Part shown: one piece after another, positions 1 through 11,910 of the stretch
Numbering within the stretch: position 1 is the stretch's first letter
Layout of the letters: each line of letters begins with the position of its first letter
Source of the DNA: Antedon mediterranea
Lineage: Eukaryota; Echinodermata; Crinoidea; Comatulida; Antedonidae
DNA length: 64,000 bases
Reading direction: 5' to 3'
NCBI RefSeq assembly: GCF_964355755.1
Contig: NC_092673.1
Span: 16,871,001 to 16,935,000, forward strand
The notes under the pieces: model-generated
What the model was told of the DNA's origin: nothing
Database searches by the model: none
Seen by the model: the letters and a program-made list of their open reading frames with translations, nothing else
Translations under genes and position numbers: made by a program

Positions 1-101
1 CTGTAACAAAATATTTTGTCAGAATTCAATTGGAAATGTCATTTTGAGCTATGACCCATCGTTTTGCATATAATAGCAATTAATAATCTATAAAAAGAGA
101 T

Positions 102-359
102 CGAGAGAGGGGAGGGGGTTGGGGTGGATGGAGAGACACATATTTTTGTTACATGTTACACAAATGTTAAACTCTGTCTACACTATAACATTTTTATGCG
201 ACAAAAAAATGTGATGTGCCCATATATGGACACGATGAATGACATATCACTACCATATTTGGGCACATCACACCTTTTTTGTTAAACTAGTTTATAGTGT
301 AGACAAACATGTAAAAAATATGTTTCTCTCCATCACCCCAACCACCTCCCCCTCTCTCG
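102..359. mobile_element. small foldback MITE
   Basis: The two halves are imperfect inverted copies. The left half starts CGAGAGAGGGGAGGGGGTTG and the right half ends with its complement. The match continues inward through the ACACTATAA word and GTGATGTGCCCAWATATGG near the centre. It has no coding capacity. Length and structure fit a non-autonomous DNA transposon. I could not fix a target-site duplication, so the superfamily is open. Confidence 0.7.
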
Positions 360-423
360 CTTTTCCAATGCTACTGCATGCATCTATACACATCAAAATG
401 ACCGGAATTGTACTGGAAAGTTT

Positions 424-740
424 TTAGCTACATTTGAAAATAAGTCCCAGAGGATGGGTGTATTGTAATGTTATCAGAATTATGGCAATTGTTTGTAGTG
501 GGAAAGTTTTAAAACTACATTTGAAATATTTGCTAATAATATCACATGCTATTAAAGATATACTTATTTTCCCCCTGACAAAAGTAATTTTGACAAATAT
601 TTTGGTTGAATATGCAATTTTAATGTCACACATAATAGTTTCACCAAAAATTGGATTGAAAAAAAATGATATAGTGCATACCCAAAAAAACTGTAATTCA
701 AAGCAAAAAATAGGCTGGAAGTCAATAGTGGGGTTCACAT
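424..740. repeat. dispersed repeat, related to 62285-62395
   Basis: The part around 620-720 resembles 62285-62395 in the last third of the window. Both share a TAATGT...ACATAATAGTT stretch, CAAAAATTGGAT followed by an A-run, and GTAATT(C/T)AAAGCAAAAAAT. Two overlapping ORFs of about 105 codons on opposite strands here have low complexity and no recognisable motif. I treat this as an old interspersed repeat of unknown class. Confidence 0.45.
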
Positions 741-1390
741 GGAACTATGTCTAGAAGAAGTGGATTTAACAATTTTCTACTAACTGGACTAACCTTGACA
801 AATCCCGTTCTTTGGTACAATTACCGGTATGTCTAGTTAATTAAATTTCATAAAATCCTGGTATTGGAGATTTTAAATGCTATTTTATGTAAAAAAAAAA
901 TCATCTATTTCTTTTATTTATCCCGATGTTGTTTACTTTTAACTTCTGATTACAAACAATTGGTCATTTTACTTTCTGTGTTAAATTTTGTATTCTATTT
1001 TTCAGTATAGTAAATATTTTAGGCCTACCATCTTCTAATATCTATTAGACCTCTGTCCTCGTCAGACATAGTTCATTTAATTTTTTAGGACATTTTATGG
1101 GGTACACAATGAAGAATGACCATATTCTTTGCAATTCAAATGTTAAATATGAAAATGAAATGGGTTAAAAAATTCTTCAATTTCATTGGTGCAAATGAGG
1201 CTAAAGGCCACCCGCTGGGTTGTTAATTGGATTACCCTCATAAAATAACTGGCTATCCTTGGATTTACTTCTAAATCCAAGCAGCAATAATTGTCCAGAA
1301 AAAAAACATCATCCGGACATAATTGAGCGTTCACATCCAAATTATGGTGAGATCATGTAGATAATCTACTTAAATTAACTAGCCATAGTT
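741..1390. other. no gene recognised
   Basis: AT-rich sequence without a convincing coding signal. A 65-codon minus-strand ORF at 1143-1340 has fairly ordinary amino-acid composition but matches nothing I know. It lies just outside the palindrome. It could be a remnant of the same kind of LINE seen at 8690-9290, but I could not align it convincingly. Confidence 0.5.
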
Positions 1391-1419
1391 TATGGCAAGC
1401 CTCAGCTGTCTGAAGTATT

Positions 1420-1750
1420 CAAAATATTATATTATTATATCATTTTTTTATTATATTATATATTGTATTGTAATGAATTATACGTTTTGCATTATATTAC
1501 TTGGTTTTAGCATTATATTATATCTATTTCTAATATATTATGTGAAAAATGTAACAAATTATTGACTTTTTGTATTATATTATTTGGTTTTAGCATTATA
1601 TTATGAACATTTAATATTATATTATTAATAAAATACATTATATTATAATATAATTGTATTATATTAAACGCATTTACTTTACTTTATAACATACAACATT
1701 ATTATATTATACGGATTCGTTAGTTATATTATTATTTTGTATGATGTTTA
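1420..1750. repeat. ATTATATT-rich low-complexity tract
   Basis: Irregular tandem repeats of words such as TTTTAGCATTATATTAT and AATATTATATTA. The same tract lies inverted at about 8275-8605 as part of the opposite palindrome arm. Confidence 0.8.
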
Positions 1751-2138
1751 TTATACGTCACGGCTTATTTCAGTTCTTCTAACTCTTTCTCTCCCTCCCC
1801 CTGTTCACTAGCAATCAGCGGCCGGCAGAATCTGAATTGTGTGACTGTTGAAGAATAACTACGTACTAGGCCTACTAGGGGATCTAGACAAGTGACCAAG
1901 GATCACCGGACAGCTACAACTAATACTACAATACAATAATACTACTACAATAACTACTACTGCTACTACCTAGGCCTAGCTAGTGAGTAGTAGGTAGCTA
2001 CTACTAGGCTCTAGGGCGTATGTATGATGTTAACTACCTAGGGCCTAGGCTAGGCCTAGTAGAGGCCTACTAGTACTAGGCTAGGCCTAGACTTAAGTTG
2101 TAGTAGGCTAGGGCCGGGCCTGCTGCCTTAGGCTAGGC

Positions 2139-2163
2139 TACTACTACTACTACTACTACTACT
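2139..2163. repeat. (CTA)n microsatellite
   Basis: About eight CTA triplets, following a stretch rich in TAGGCCTA words. The mirror copy at 7852-7884 is a longer TAG run, so the two arms have diverged in repeat number. Confidence 0.9.
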
Positions 2164-2759
2164 AGGCAGCCCATGATGGGTACGAGTAAGCCAAAATTTT
2201 GGATATATGTAAACCAAAATTTGGGTACGAGCGTGTTGGCATGGCATGGGTACGGGTTGACCTGTATCCTTCTAGCTAATCGTACTATGCCTAGGCCTCA
2301 ATTAAGTCTACGCTACCCAGTCCGGCTACAGTATGGTCTATTTTGTTTTATAGCTTTATTGATAGCTTGGTTCAAATCTGGGTTGGGACGGCTTTTTCTC
2401 ATTCTAAAACAGATTTCCTTATCATAATAAAATAATATATGAATTTATTTGTAATATTGTAATGTATACATAATATAAGTAATTGCCATTGCCTTTATTA
2501 CTATTAATTATGTATTATACGGTTACCCCTTAATTATACTATAGTATAATTTCCTTGTTATATTTTACAATATTTTCTTCCTAATTCTACAATTTTGTCT
2601 TTCACAGCACAAATTTATCATACTGAATCATCACACACCAAGTCTCATAAATCTCTACTGTATTTGTCCAAGCTACTCCAGCTACATGGTATTGCCTTGA
2701 GGCTAAACTACACGGTATACTGGCACTACCATCATTCCTGGCTCGTCAACCTGTACCAC

Positions 2760-2880
2760 ATAAGCACAGTTTCAGTTTCAGTTTATTTACCATTTCAATT
2801 TCTGAACATAAGAGATGAACAACTTATATGGATGGATAACCGTAAGAGCGAAGCTCGTTTACCGGTCACCCTTTAGTGCA
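2760..2880 (-). mobile_element. retroelement 3'-tail-like segment inside the arm
   Basis: Read on the minus strand, this ends AAATAAACTGAAACTGAAACTG, a simple-repeat tail of the type that closes some LINEs and SINEs. It is preceded by an inverted pair of words around GGTGACCGGTAAACGAGC. The mirror copy is at about 7140-7260 on the plus strand. Assignment to a retroelement is by analogy only. Confidence 0.4.
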
Positions 2881-4910
2881 GTGACATTACAGAAAACATA
2901 AAGACAGGACAAAGGTGCAATACTTAACAAGACATGTGAACACTTGTGTTTGCAACCCCTTGGATAAAATAATATATTTATATAAAGGAGAAAGTTAGAT
3001 ATTATAATATTTCTTTTTGATCATACAATGATAATTTTTAAATTACTTCTTAAGAAGTCATACTACTGATTCAAAATAGTGACTTACACCCTGTGGTCAA
3101 GGCTTTCTTTGCTCTTATGCTTATTTCCTCCAACATACAGAGTACATAGGACTTTTTTTATTCATAACTGTTGAATTGTTTCCCAATACATAGTACCTAT
3201 TGGTATTATATCTAAAAATACAAATGCGACTAACACAGATAGTTCCATATATACAGTACTCTTTTATAAATAAATGTATCTCTCCAAACTACTCCCAACT
3301 ACCTAATCTAATAATAGTACTATTAGCATACTACTATACACTTTGTAGACAAGAAATAAGTTGTATACACTACTAGAGGACTTATGGTAGTACAGTCGAT
3401 CGCCCTCTCACTGGTCCGGTCAACATAATCTATACCTAGATTATTACAGTAATTAAAGTACATTATTACAGAGTTTTTTTTTTTTTGCAGAAATCAAAGT
3501 TATGTGTATAGAAAGCAGTACTCGTATTAAAAACTAAGCAGGTTGCAGGTCTTGAACGCAAACTGACAGGATATTTTGAATATTTTTTGTTGTTGAAATG
3601 ATGGAATTCTAACTTCAATTTCCACGAACTGGAGACGAAGACATATTATGACCCTTTTATTTAAATTTATTTGAATAGACCTCCATGTAAACTCATTAAA
3701 GGCTACATGATTGTTTTATATTTTAATATGTGATAGTAGAAAATCATTGTGTATAATGAGGACTATGAATCTGATATTTACTTGCATTCTTATCTTTTTA
3801 AAATATTATTTATAATGCCGGTAATGAGTTTAAAATTTAATTATATTGACTATTTTTTATAATCATCATGTCCTTATAAATTCATTTATACTTTTTTTGT
3901 GTAATATAGTTCATATATTATGTATTAAATAAATTGGTAAGGCCCTATACTGTTATTTTTTAAGAAAAGTTTATATACACTATTATTTTATGCCTACCAA
4001 TATTAGTATTAATTGTTTATGTAAATATTTTGTCTAATTACCTTGATTTTTGTATAGGCCAATGGCATCAATGTTTTTCTCAAAGCAAATTAGCCTAATA
4101 ATGCCACATTTAGACACATGATTCATTGATTTCTGATATTCTGTACTTGTGTATGCATTACTAAAATAGTAGTTAATATATTTCATTTATAATGTATGTA
4201 GAAACATATATTCATATTTTGTTTAACATTTTTAAATTTAAAAATTATTACAATACCTATCTACCTTTCTGATATTGTTACTATTATATAATATTTTTTG
4301 AGGCAGCAATAAAAAAAAATTAAAAAATTTATTTGACTTATACTGCACTATGTTAGTTCAGGAGATGAAGTGTGTGTGGGCAGAAACTAGTGTGTTGGAG
4401 GTTGGTGGTGTGAGGTGTATAGTTGTCACTTTAAGACCTAAATTAGATGTTTTCTGAAGAAAAGAAGTAAGCGGATACGCTTTCAAACAACTCCAAGAAG
4501 ATTCACACAAAAATAATTACTTTCCAATAAAATAGTATAACAGTGTATATTACAGTACATTGAATAAACTCGAGCGGAATAATAACGCACATAAAAAACA
4601 TTCATTTTCTTGTCGAAAAGTGCCCTCTCTAGTTTTCTATTAATTTATTAATAATTATTATCAATTAATGAGTAATATAAACATATTTTTAACATTTAAT
4701 GCTTGAAACTGTATCTACTCCTAACAAAGTTTCATATCTCCAAATTTCATCAACGTATTCAAAGCACTTAAATAAATTACATTTAACATTACAAATTCAG
4801 GTTTTGGATATAATTTTGCTTAAAAACATATACAAAAAACATCGATAAAAAATACTTTTCGTATTCAAAAACATTTGATACTTGGTATAAATGTTCAATA
4901 TAGGTTGCTC

Positions 4911-5094
4911 CATCCATATTGCAAACAAAAAGTAACTATCAAGCCATATCACTGATTTTTTAAATTTACGTTTTTACAAAATGTACACTTATGAAAGACC
5001 ATACAATTCCAACTCATTTTTTTCAATCTAATAACTATTTTGAAAAAACAAACCAACAAAAAACGTTCATGAATGCAATTTATTTCTGTGAATA
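4911..5094. other. 184-bp centre of the palindrome
   Basis: Unique AT-rich sequence between the two inner arm ends. No ORF, hairpin or promoter motif stands out. An arm pair this long and similar, with so short a spacer, would be expected to extrude or recombine. Confidence 0.8.
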
Positions 5095-7851
5095 GAGCAA
5101 CCTATAGTGAACATTTATACCAAGTATCAAATGTTTTTGAATACGAAAAGTATTTTTTATCGATGTTTTTTGTATATGTTTTTAAGCAAAATTCTATCCA
5201 AAACCCGAATTTTTATGTTAAATGTGATATTTAATATTGAAGTGCTTTGAATACGTTAATGAAATTTGGAGATATGAAACTTTGTTAGGAGTAGAACCAG
5301 CTTCCAGCATTGAATGTTAAAAATATGTTCATATTACTCATTAATTAATAATAATTATTAATAAATTAATAGAAAACTAGAGAGGGCACTTTTCGAAAAG
5401 AAAATGAATGTTTTTTTATGTGCGTTATTATTCCGCTCGAGTTTATTCAATGTACTGTAATATACACTGTTATACTACTTTATTGGAAAGTAATTATTTT
5501 TGTGTGAATCTTCTTGGAGTTGTTTGAAAGCGTATGCGCTTACTTCTTTTCTTCAGAAAACATCTAATTTAGGTCTTAAAGTGACAACTATACACCTCAC
5601 ACCACCAACCTCCAACACACTAGTTTCTGCTCACACACACTTCATCTCCTGAACTAACATAGTACAGTATAAGTCAAATTAATTGTTCTAATTTTTTTTT
5701 TTATTGCTGCCTCAAAGAATATTATATAATAGTAACAATATCAGAAAGGTAGATAGGTATTGTAATAATCTTTAAATTTAAAAATGTTAAACAAAATATG
5801 AATATATGTTTATACATACATTATAAATGAAATATATTAACTACTATTTTAGTAATGCATACACAAGTACAGAATATCAGAAATCAATGAATCATGTGTC
5901 TAAATGTGGCATTATTAGGCTAATTTGCTTTGAGAAAAACATTGATGCCATTGGCCTATACAAAAAAATTAAGGCAATTAGACAAAATATTTACATAAAC
6001 AATTAATACTAATATTGGTAGGCATAAAATAATAGTGTATATAAACTTTCCTTAAATAATAACAGTATAGGGCCTTACCAATTTATTTAATACATAATAT
6101 ATGAACTATATTACAAAAAAAAACTATAAATGAATTTATAAGGACATGATGATTATCAAAAATAGTCAATATAATTAAATTTTAAACTCATTACCGGCAT
6201 TATAAATAATATTTTAAAAAGATAAGAATGCAAGTAAATATCAGATTCATAGTCCTCATTATACACAATGATTTTCTACTATCACATATTAAAATATAAA
6301 ACAATCATGTAGCCTTTAATTACTTTCAATGGAGGTCTATTCAAATAAATTTAAATAAAAGGGTCATAATATGTCTTCGTCTCCAGTTCGTGGAAATTGA
6401 AGTTAGGATTCCATCATTTCAACAACAAAAAATATTCAAAATATCCTGTCAGTTTGCGTTCAAGACCTGCAACCTGCTTAGTTTTTAATACGAGTACTGC
6501 TTTCTATACACATAACTTTGATTTCTGCAAAAAAAAAAAAACTCTGTAATAATGTACTTTAATTACTGTAATAATCTAGGTATAGATTATGTTGACCGGA
6601 CCAGTGAGAGGGCGATCGACTGTACTACCATAAGTCCTCTAGTAGTGTATACAACTTATTTCTTGTCTACAAAGTGTATAGTAGTATGCTAATAGTACTA
6701 TTATAAGATTAGGTAGTTGGCAGTAGTTTGGAGAGATACATTTATTTATAAAAGAGTACTATATGGAACTATCTGTGTTAGCCGCCTTTGTATTTTTAGA
6801 TATAATACCAATAGGTACTATGTATTGGGAAACAATTCAACAGTTATGAATAAAAAAAGTCCTATGTACTGTACTCTGTATGTTGGAGGAAATAAGCATA
6901 AGAGCAAAGAAAGCCTTGACCACAGGGTGTAAGTCACTATTTTGAATCAGTAGTATGACTTCTTAAGAAGTAATTTAAAAATTATCATTGTATGATCAAA
7001 AAGAAATATTATAATATCTAACTTTCTCCTTTATGTAAATATATTATTTTATCCAAGGGGTTGCAAACACAAGTGTTCACATGTCTTGTTAAGTATTGCA
7101 CCTTTGTCCTGTCTATATGTTTTCTGTAATGTCACTGCACTAACGGGTGACCGGTAAACGAGCTTCGCTCTTACGGTTATCCATCCATATAAGTTGTTCA
7201 TCTCTTATGTTCAGAAATTGAAATGGTAAATAAACTGAAACTGAAACTGTGCTTATGTGGTACAGGTTGACGAGCCAGGAATGATGGTAGTGCCAGTATA
7301 CCGTGTAGTTTAGCCTCAAGGCAATACCATGTAGCTGGAGTAGCTTGGACAAATACAGTAGAGATTTATGAGACTTGGTTTGTGATGATTCAGTATGATA
7401 AATTTGTGCTGTGAAAGACAAAATTTTAGAATTAGGAAGAAAATATTGTAAAATATAACAAGGAAATTATACTATAGTATAATTAAGGGGTAACCGTATA
7501 ATACATAATTAATAGTAATAAAGGCAATGGTAATTACTTATATTATGTATACATTACAATATAACAAATAAATTCATATATTATTTTATTATAAGGAAAT
7601 CTGTTTTAGAATGAGAAAAAGCCGTCCCAACACAGATTTGAACCCAGCTATCAATAAAGCTATAAAACAAAATAGACCATATTGTAGCCGGACTGGGTAG
7701 CGTAGACTTACTTGAGGCCTAGGCATATTACGATTAGCTAGAAGGATACAGGTCAACCCGTACCCATGCCATGCCAACACGCTCGTACCAAAATTTTGGT
7801 TTACATATTATATCCAACATTTTGGCTTACTCGTACCCATCATGGGCTGCC

Positions 7852-7884
<33 letters not shown>

Positions 7885-8637
7885 CCTAGCCTAAGGCAGC
7901 AGGCCCGGCCCTAGCCTACTACAACTTAAGTCTAGGCCTAGCCTAGTACTAGTAGGCCTCTAGGCCTAGCCTAGGCCCTAGTAGTTAACTACGCCCTAGA
8001 GCCTAGTAGTAGCTACCTACTACTCACTAGCTAGGCTTAGGTAGTAGCAGTAGTAGTTATTGTAGTAGTATTATTGTATTGTAGTATTAGTTGTAGCTGT
8101 CCGATGATCCTTGGTCACTTGTCTAGATCCCCTAGTAGGCCTAGCCTAGGCCTAGTACGTAGTTATTCTTCAACAATCAACAGTCACACAATTCAGATTC
8201 TGCCGGCCGCTGATTGCTAGTGAACAGGGGGAGGGAGAGAAAGAGTTAGAAGAACTGAAATAAGCCGTGACGTATGATAAACATCATACAAAATAATAAT
8301 ATAACTAACGAATCCGTATAATATAATAATGTTGTATGTTATAAAGTAAGGTAAGTGCGTTTAATATAATACAAATATATTATAATATAATGTATTTTAT
8401 TAATAATATAATATTAAATGTTCATAATATAATGCTAAAACCAAATAATATAATACAAAAAGTCAATAATTTGTTACATTTTTCACATAATATATTAGAA
8501 ATAGATAAAATATAATGCTAAAACCAAGTAATATAATGCAAAACGTATAATTCATTACAATACAATATATAATATAATAAAAAAATGATATAATAATATA
8601 ATATTTTGAATACTTCAGACAGCTGAGGCTTGCCATA
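5095..8637 (-). repeat. right arm of giant palindrome
   Basis: Reverse complement of 1391-4910, similar over its whole length but not identical. For example, the left arm lacks some TAG triplets present here, and single-base changes recur throughout. The arms can therefore be told apart, which argues against a simple read-through assembly artefact. No coding region is supported. Confidence 0.92.
7852..7884. repeat. (TAG)n microsatellite
   Basis: About eleven TAG triplets, the mirror of the CTA run at 2139-2163 but longer. Confidence 0.9.
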
Positions 8638-8689
8638 ATAGTTCGATGTGAACGCCACTACTGTTTATTTTGTCTTTAAAGTGATATTT

Positions 8690-9290
8690 ACTCTATTTTT
8701 TAGATTAGCTCTTTGATTAAACACCTCTTCCAATGCAGTGAAGATCTTAAGTGTCGCCTTACTAATCTTCCTTAACTTCTCTTTGAACGATCGTAATCAA
8801 TATTTGTTGAGGTATAATATTTCCCTCTAATATGGTAATGCCTGTTTTATTGAGTCAAATGCTTTCTGATAATCTCTAAATCAAAGATTTGGTGATATTC
8901 ATTTCCTTTTTATTTTAGTTGATTGACAAACTGTATAAGATGGTACTGTATAAAGCCTTATATATTGGTTTATTTACTTCTAGTCGGTCTCTGATTTTGT
9001 TTTTTGATTACTTTTGTAAATTATGTGTGTACATGTGATAATGTTCGTTTGGTCGGTAATGGTTGATGTCAGTTTTGTCATGTTTTTGTGGATTAAAGTA
9101 TAATTATCATTGCTTCTCTTAATTTCTTCTGGTTTCAAAGATTTTGTTGTATAGTGTTATGAGCTGGATGTGTTATTGCCTCATCAAGCCAAGATGGTAA
9201 TTTTGACTGCTCACTGGTTTGTTTTCCTTTTATATTCCACTACAGTATGTTCTTGAAAAGAAATCAGTTTTGTAATTAATTTGTCTTTGA
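8690..9290 (-). pseudogene. decayed LINE reverse transcriptase (RTE-like)
   Basis: On the minus strand, broken reading frames carry pieces typical of a non-LTR reverse transcriptase. Upstream pieces near 9060-9110 read like the HKNxDKTDINHY region before motif 1. Near 8960-9000 there is IKNKIRDRLEVNKP, close to the LExNxP motif. At about 8845-8880 there is DYQKAFDSIKQ, which fits catalytic motif A (xDYxKAFDSI). Near 8700-8740 there is FTALEEVFNQ, resembling the segment before motif C. Stops and frameshifts interrupt it throughout, so it is dead. The clade (RTE/BovB-like) is inferred from motif style only. The relic stops close to the palindrome edge at 8637. Confidence 0.65.
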
Positions 9291-9701
9291 TCCTTTTCAG
9301 ATTTCTAATATTTTAAACATATGTTTTTCTTTTCTTCGCTTTTTCCTCACTGTTTAAACATTTTATTTTTTCAGCATACTTCAAGCAATTAATTGATAAT
9401 TAGGTCATATGTTTTATGAGTATCAAATCACATTGGTTAATTATTCTTTTCTTTCTTTAAGATCCTGATTTTCTTTCTTTTTTTAAAATGTTATTTAAGT
9501 TTTAAGTTTATCTAATTTTTTGTTGATATTAAGTGTTGCTCTTACGGTGTAGGCCTACCATGCGATGGAATTATATATTGAAATTAAATTAAACATTAAG
9601 TTTTAAGAAAATTGTAAAAGGCTAAATAGGATATTGAATGTAGTTCTGGTCCATTAAATCTATATTTTAGGTATATTATTATAAGTATGACACACGCACG
9701 C
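9291..9701. other. no gene recognised
   Basis: T-rich stretch, possibly the eroded 5' part of the LINE relic. No motif or ORF can be supported. Confidence 0.5.
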
Positions 9702-10335
9702 TTAAAGCCCCATTCCCTACGTTTTTTAGATCTAATTTAAGATCACAAACTATATTTAATGTAAAAATAATACTATATGGTCCTATTGCAATAACTTTTT
9801 TCGTTTTTAAACGGTTAAAAATGTGAAAAATAAATCGATTCTAATAATTATAGCGGCCCGCTATAAATCCCAAAATGCATTGCGCGCGGATTGATATTTT
9901 TGTTTTTCACCTGTAATTCGCCCACTTTTCGATCGATCGTGAAGCCAAAACAAATGGAAGACTCCTAACTTTTCAGCGAAAATACCGGGTTTTCCCCAAT
10001 TTGTATCAACGGAGTCTGGCAAAAATAGAAAGACAATTAATGCAGCAACTATACAACGTCAGGCTAGGTATATAGCTAGCGTACGATGTTCGTATGTTAT
10101 CGATGTTTACCAGCTAGGCCTACAAAACTAAGCCTAGCTAGGCTAGGCCTAAGACCGTCCACGAGAGGTCGATCGCCGCGAGCTATTTAGGTAGTGCATT
10201 GTTTCTCACTTTTTATCATAATTTACCATAAAACGTACATTTAAGACAAGGAATGACATGGTTTAATGTTTTTAAAGTGATATATATGTATTATTTTTCA
10301 AAAAACGTCCAAAATTGCAGGGAAGGGGTCTTTAA
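9702..10335. mobile_element. TTAA-flanked MITE
   Basis: The left end is TTAAAGCCCCATTCCCTAC. The right end, read inverted, is TTAAAGACCCCTTCCCTGC. The TTAA at both tips is the target duplication expected for piggyBac-type elements, and the inner 12-15 bp form imperfect terminal inverted repeats. It is about 630 bp long with no coding capacity. The interior has a CATTGCGCGCGG patch and TAGCTAGGCTAGGCCTA words. TTAA plus TIR is also seen in a few other superfamilies, so piggyBac is the best guess, not proven. Confidence 0.65.
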
Positions 10336-10339
10336 CAGT

Positions 10340-10935
10340 ATATCCTGGTCATACCTCAAACTGGCATTTCCAGTAAAAATATGATAACATCTTCTATTAG
10401 AGCTAATATAAATGTTTACATTTTGAACATTTTGACACCAAATTGAACTTTTTATGACATTTGGTTACAGAGATACAGACATATTTAAACATTAAAGGTC
10501 AAAGGTCAGTAAATGACATTTCCTGTGGATTTGGAAGAACATGTTTAATTAGAGTATATATAAATATGTATGCTCTTAACAATTTGAAACAAATTTCAAG
10601 AAATTTTGACCAGTAGTTATTGAGATATAGTAAGCCGAGGTCAAAGGTCAAAACATTGAGAAATTACATTTCCGGTCGTTTTTTTGAAAAAAGTTCTATT
10701 AGAGCGAATATAAATATGTACCCTCTGATCTATTTGACATCAATATCATTTCAATTGTCAAACCCGTTGCGGAGATATGGCTGTTTAAAATAGAAATATA
10801 AAAATTGAGGTCAGAGGTCACAGAGGTCAAATCAGATTTCCAGTAACTTTGTTTTGGTATCTCCATATCATGTTCTATCAACATGCCAAAGGGCACACTT
10901 GTATCCACTATGGTAACATCATTTCCCCTTAGGGA
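10340..10935. repeat. degenerate ~155-bp tandem repeat with AGGTCA half-sites
   Basis: Three to four diverged units repeat the order: CATTTCC(A/T/G)GT, then TCTATTAGAGC(T/G)AATATAAATATGTA, an AAATTTGACA-like stretch, a GAGATA(C/T)AG word, then an AGGTCA pair. The AGGTCA pairs are AAAGGTCAAAGGTCA near 10494, GAGGTCAAAGGTCA near 10637 and GAGGTCAGAGGTCA near 10810. No ORF is credible here. Confidence 0.7.
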
Positions 10936-11787
10936 CTGGACTATATATCTACAACTCATCACCTTCCAGAATATGTAAGTAAAAAAAAGTTTACCTCGTA
11001 GTTTAGAATCTATGATTGTTTAAAAAAAGGCATAATTTTGACGAATTTTTGAATTATTTCTTTAAAAACACACACAAATTGTATAATTCGACGTGCTCGT
11101 ATGACGTAATTTTAAGTCTAAATTGTTTTAAAATTTGATAAAAATACTATAAAAGGCTGGAAAGACATAATTCACGCAAAAAAAGATGTTTTTAGCGCTA
11201 CGTGTGGACCACGCGCGTAAAATTGTACGCGCGTGGGAATTTTTGACATGCTCAAAATGTCATGATCAGCGTAGAAAGTTGATTAGAAATTAATTTTGCG
11301 CATTTTAAATTTTAAATGCGCGTGCGCGTAACTTCGTTTAAAAAATGCCATTTTTAGTGCACAAAAAGTTAGCGCAAGATATAAATTAAACTTTTGCTAA
11401 GTTTCAACTTACATAGTTATATGGTTTTCAAAATAGAGGAGAAATGCGCGTGCGCGCGTAACGTCTTGTAAAACATGGCATTTTTAATCCACAAAAAGTT
11501 TGCCCTTGATATGACTTAAATTTTCAGAAAGTGTCAAAATAAAATTATGCTTGGTTTTTAGCCTATGATCAATCATAAAAAATCATAAAATCGCACGTAA
11601 GTCACATTGCGCAACTCTGACGTCATTCAAAATAGGAGGTTCACAACTTCACGTAAATTCCCATATGTTGACAAAGTTATGAAATGTTATGTTTACAAGT
11701 TTTTGAGATACGCGAGACACAAAAATGGAGGAGAAAGAAAGAAGAATAATATAAAGAAAAAAAAAAGATCCAGGACGATTACAAGGA

Positions 11788-11811
11788 GTTATCCGCTACT
11801 AAGCGGATAAC
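11788..11811. repeat. perfect hairpin GTTATCCGCT/AGCGGATAAC
   Basis: Ten-base-pair perfect stem with a 4-nt loop (ACTA), directly after an A-rich tract and the leader ACAAGGA. It is one of many copies in the satellite domain. Confidence 0.9.
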
Positions 11812-11889
11812 TAATAAAGAAAAAAAAAAGAAAAGATCCTTACAATAACAAGGGCTTATCCGCTTGAGGCGGATAACCAACTAGATTTG

Positions 11890-11910
11890 AACTCGTCACT
11901 TTGACGAGTT
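11890..11910. repeat. perfect hairpin AACTCGTCA/TGACGAGTT
   Basis: Nine-base-pair stem with a 3-nt loop (CTT), preceded by CTAGATTTG and followed by a GGTTATCCGCGC half-site. The same arrangement recurs near 13047, 20240, 21875 and, shortened, at 14905 and 17590. Confidence 0.9.

Larger units (their letters stand above)
1391..4910 (+). repeat. left arm of giant palindrome
   Basis: This 3.5-kb arm is the reverse complement of 5095-8637 with scattered substitutions and short indels. The outer end begins TATGGCAAGCCTCAGCTG, mirrored as CAGCTGAGGCTTGCCATA at the far end. The inner end is TAGGTTGCTC, mirrored as GAGCAACCTA. Inside are an ATTATATT-rich tract, a TAGGCCTA-rich patch, a CTA triplet run and a retroelement-like tail. 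A 93-codon ORF at 2595-2876 appears in both arms simply because the DNA is duplicated. The arm looks non-coding. Confidence 0.92.

Noticed and set aside
434-754. Overlapping 104- and 106-codon ORFs on opposite strands
   Set aside because: AT-rich, low complexity, inside a dispersed repeat. No motif.
1143-1340. 65-codon minus ORF beside the palindrome
   Set aside because: Could be LINE debris, but no motif aligned well enough to claim it.
2595-2876. 93-codon ORF present in both palindrome arms
   Set aside because: Shared because the DNA is duplicated. It overlaps a simple-repeat retroelement tail and has no known motif.
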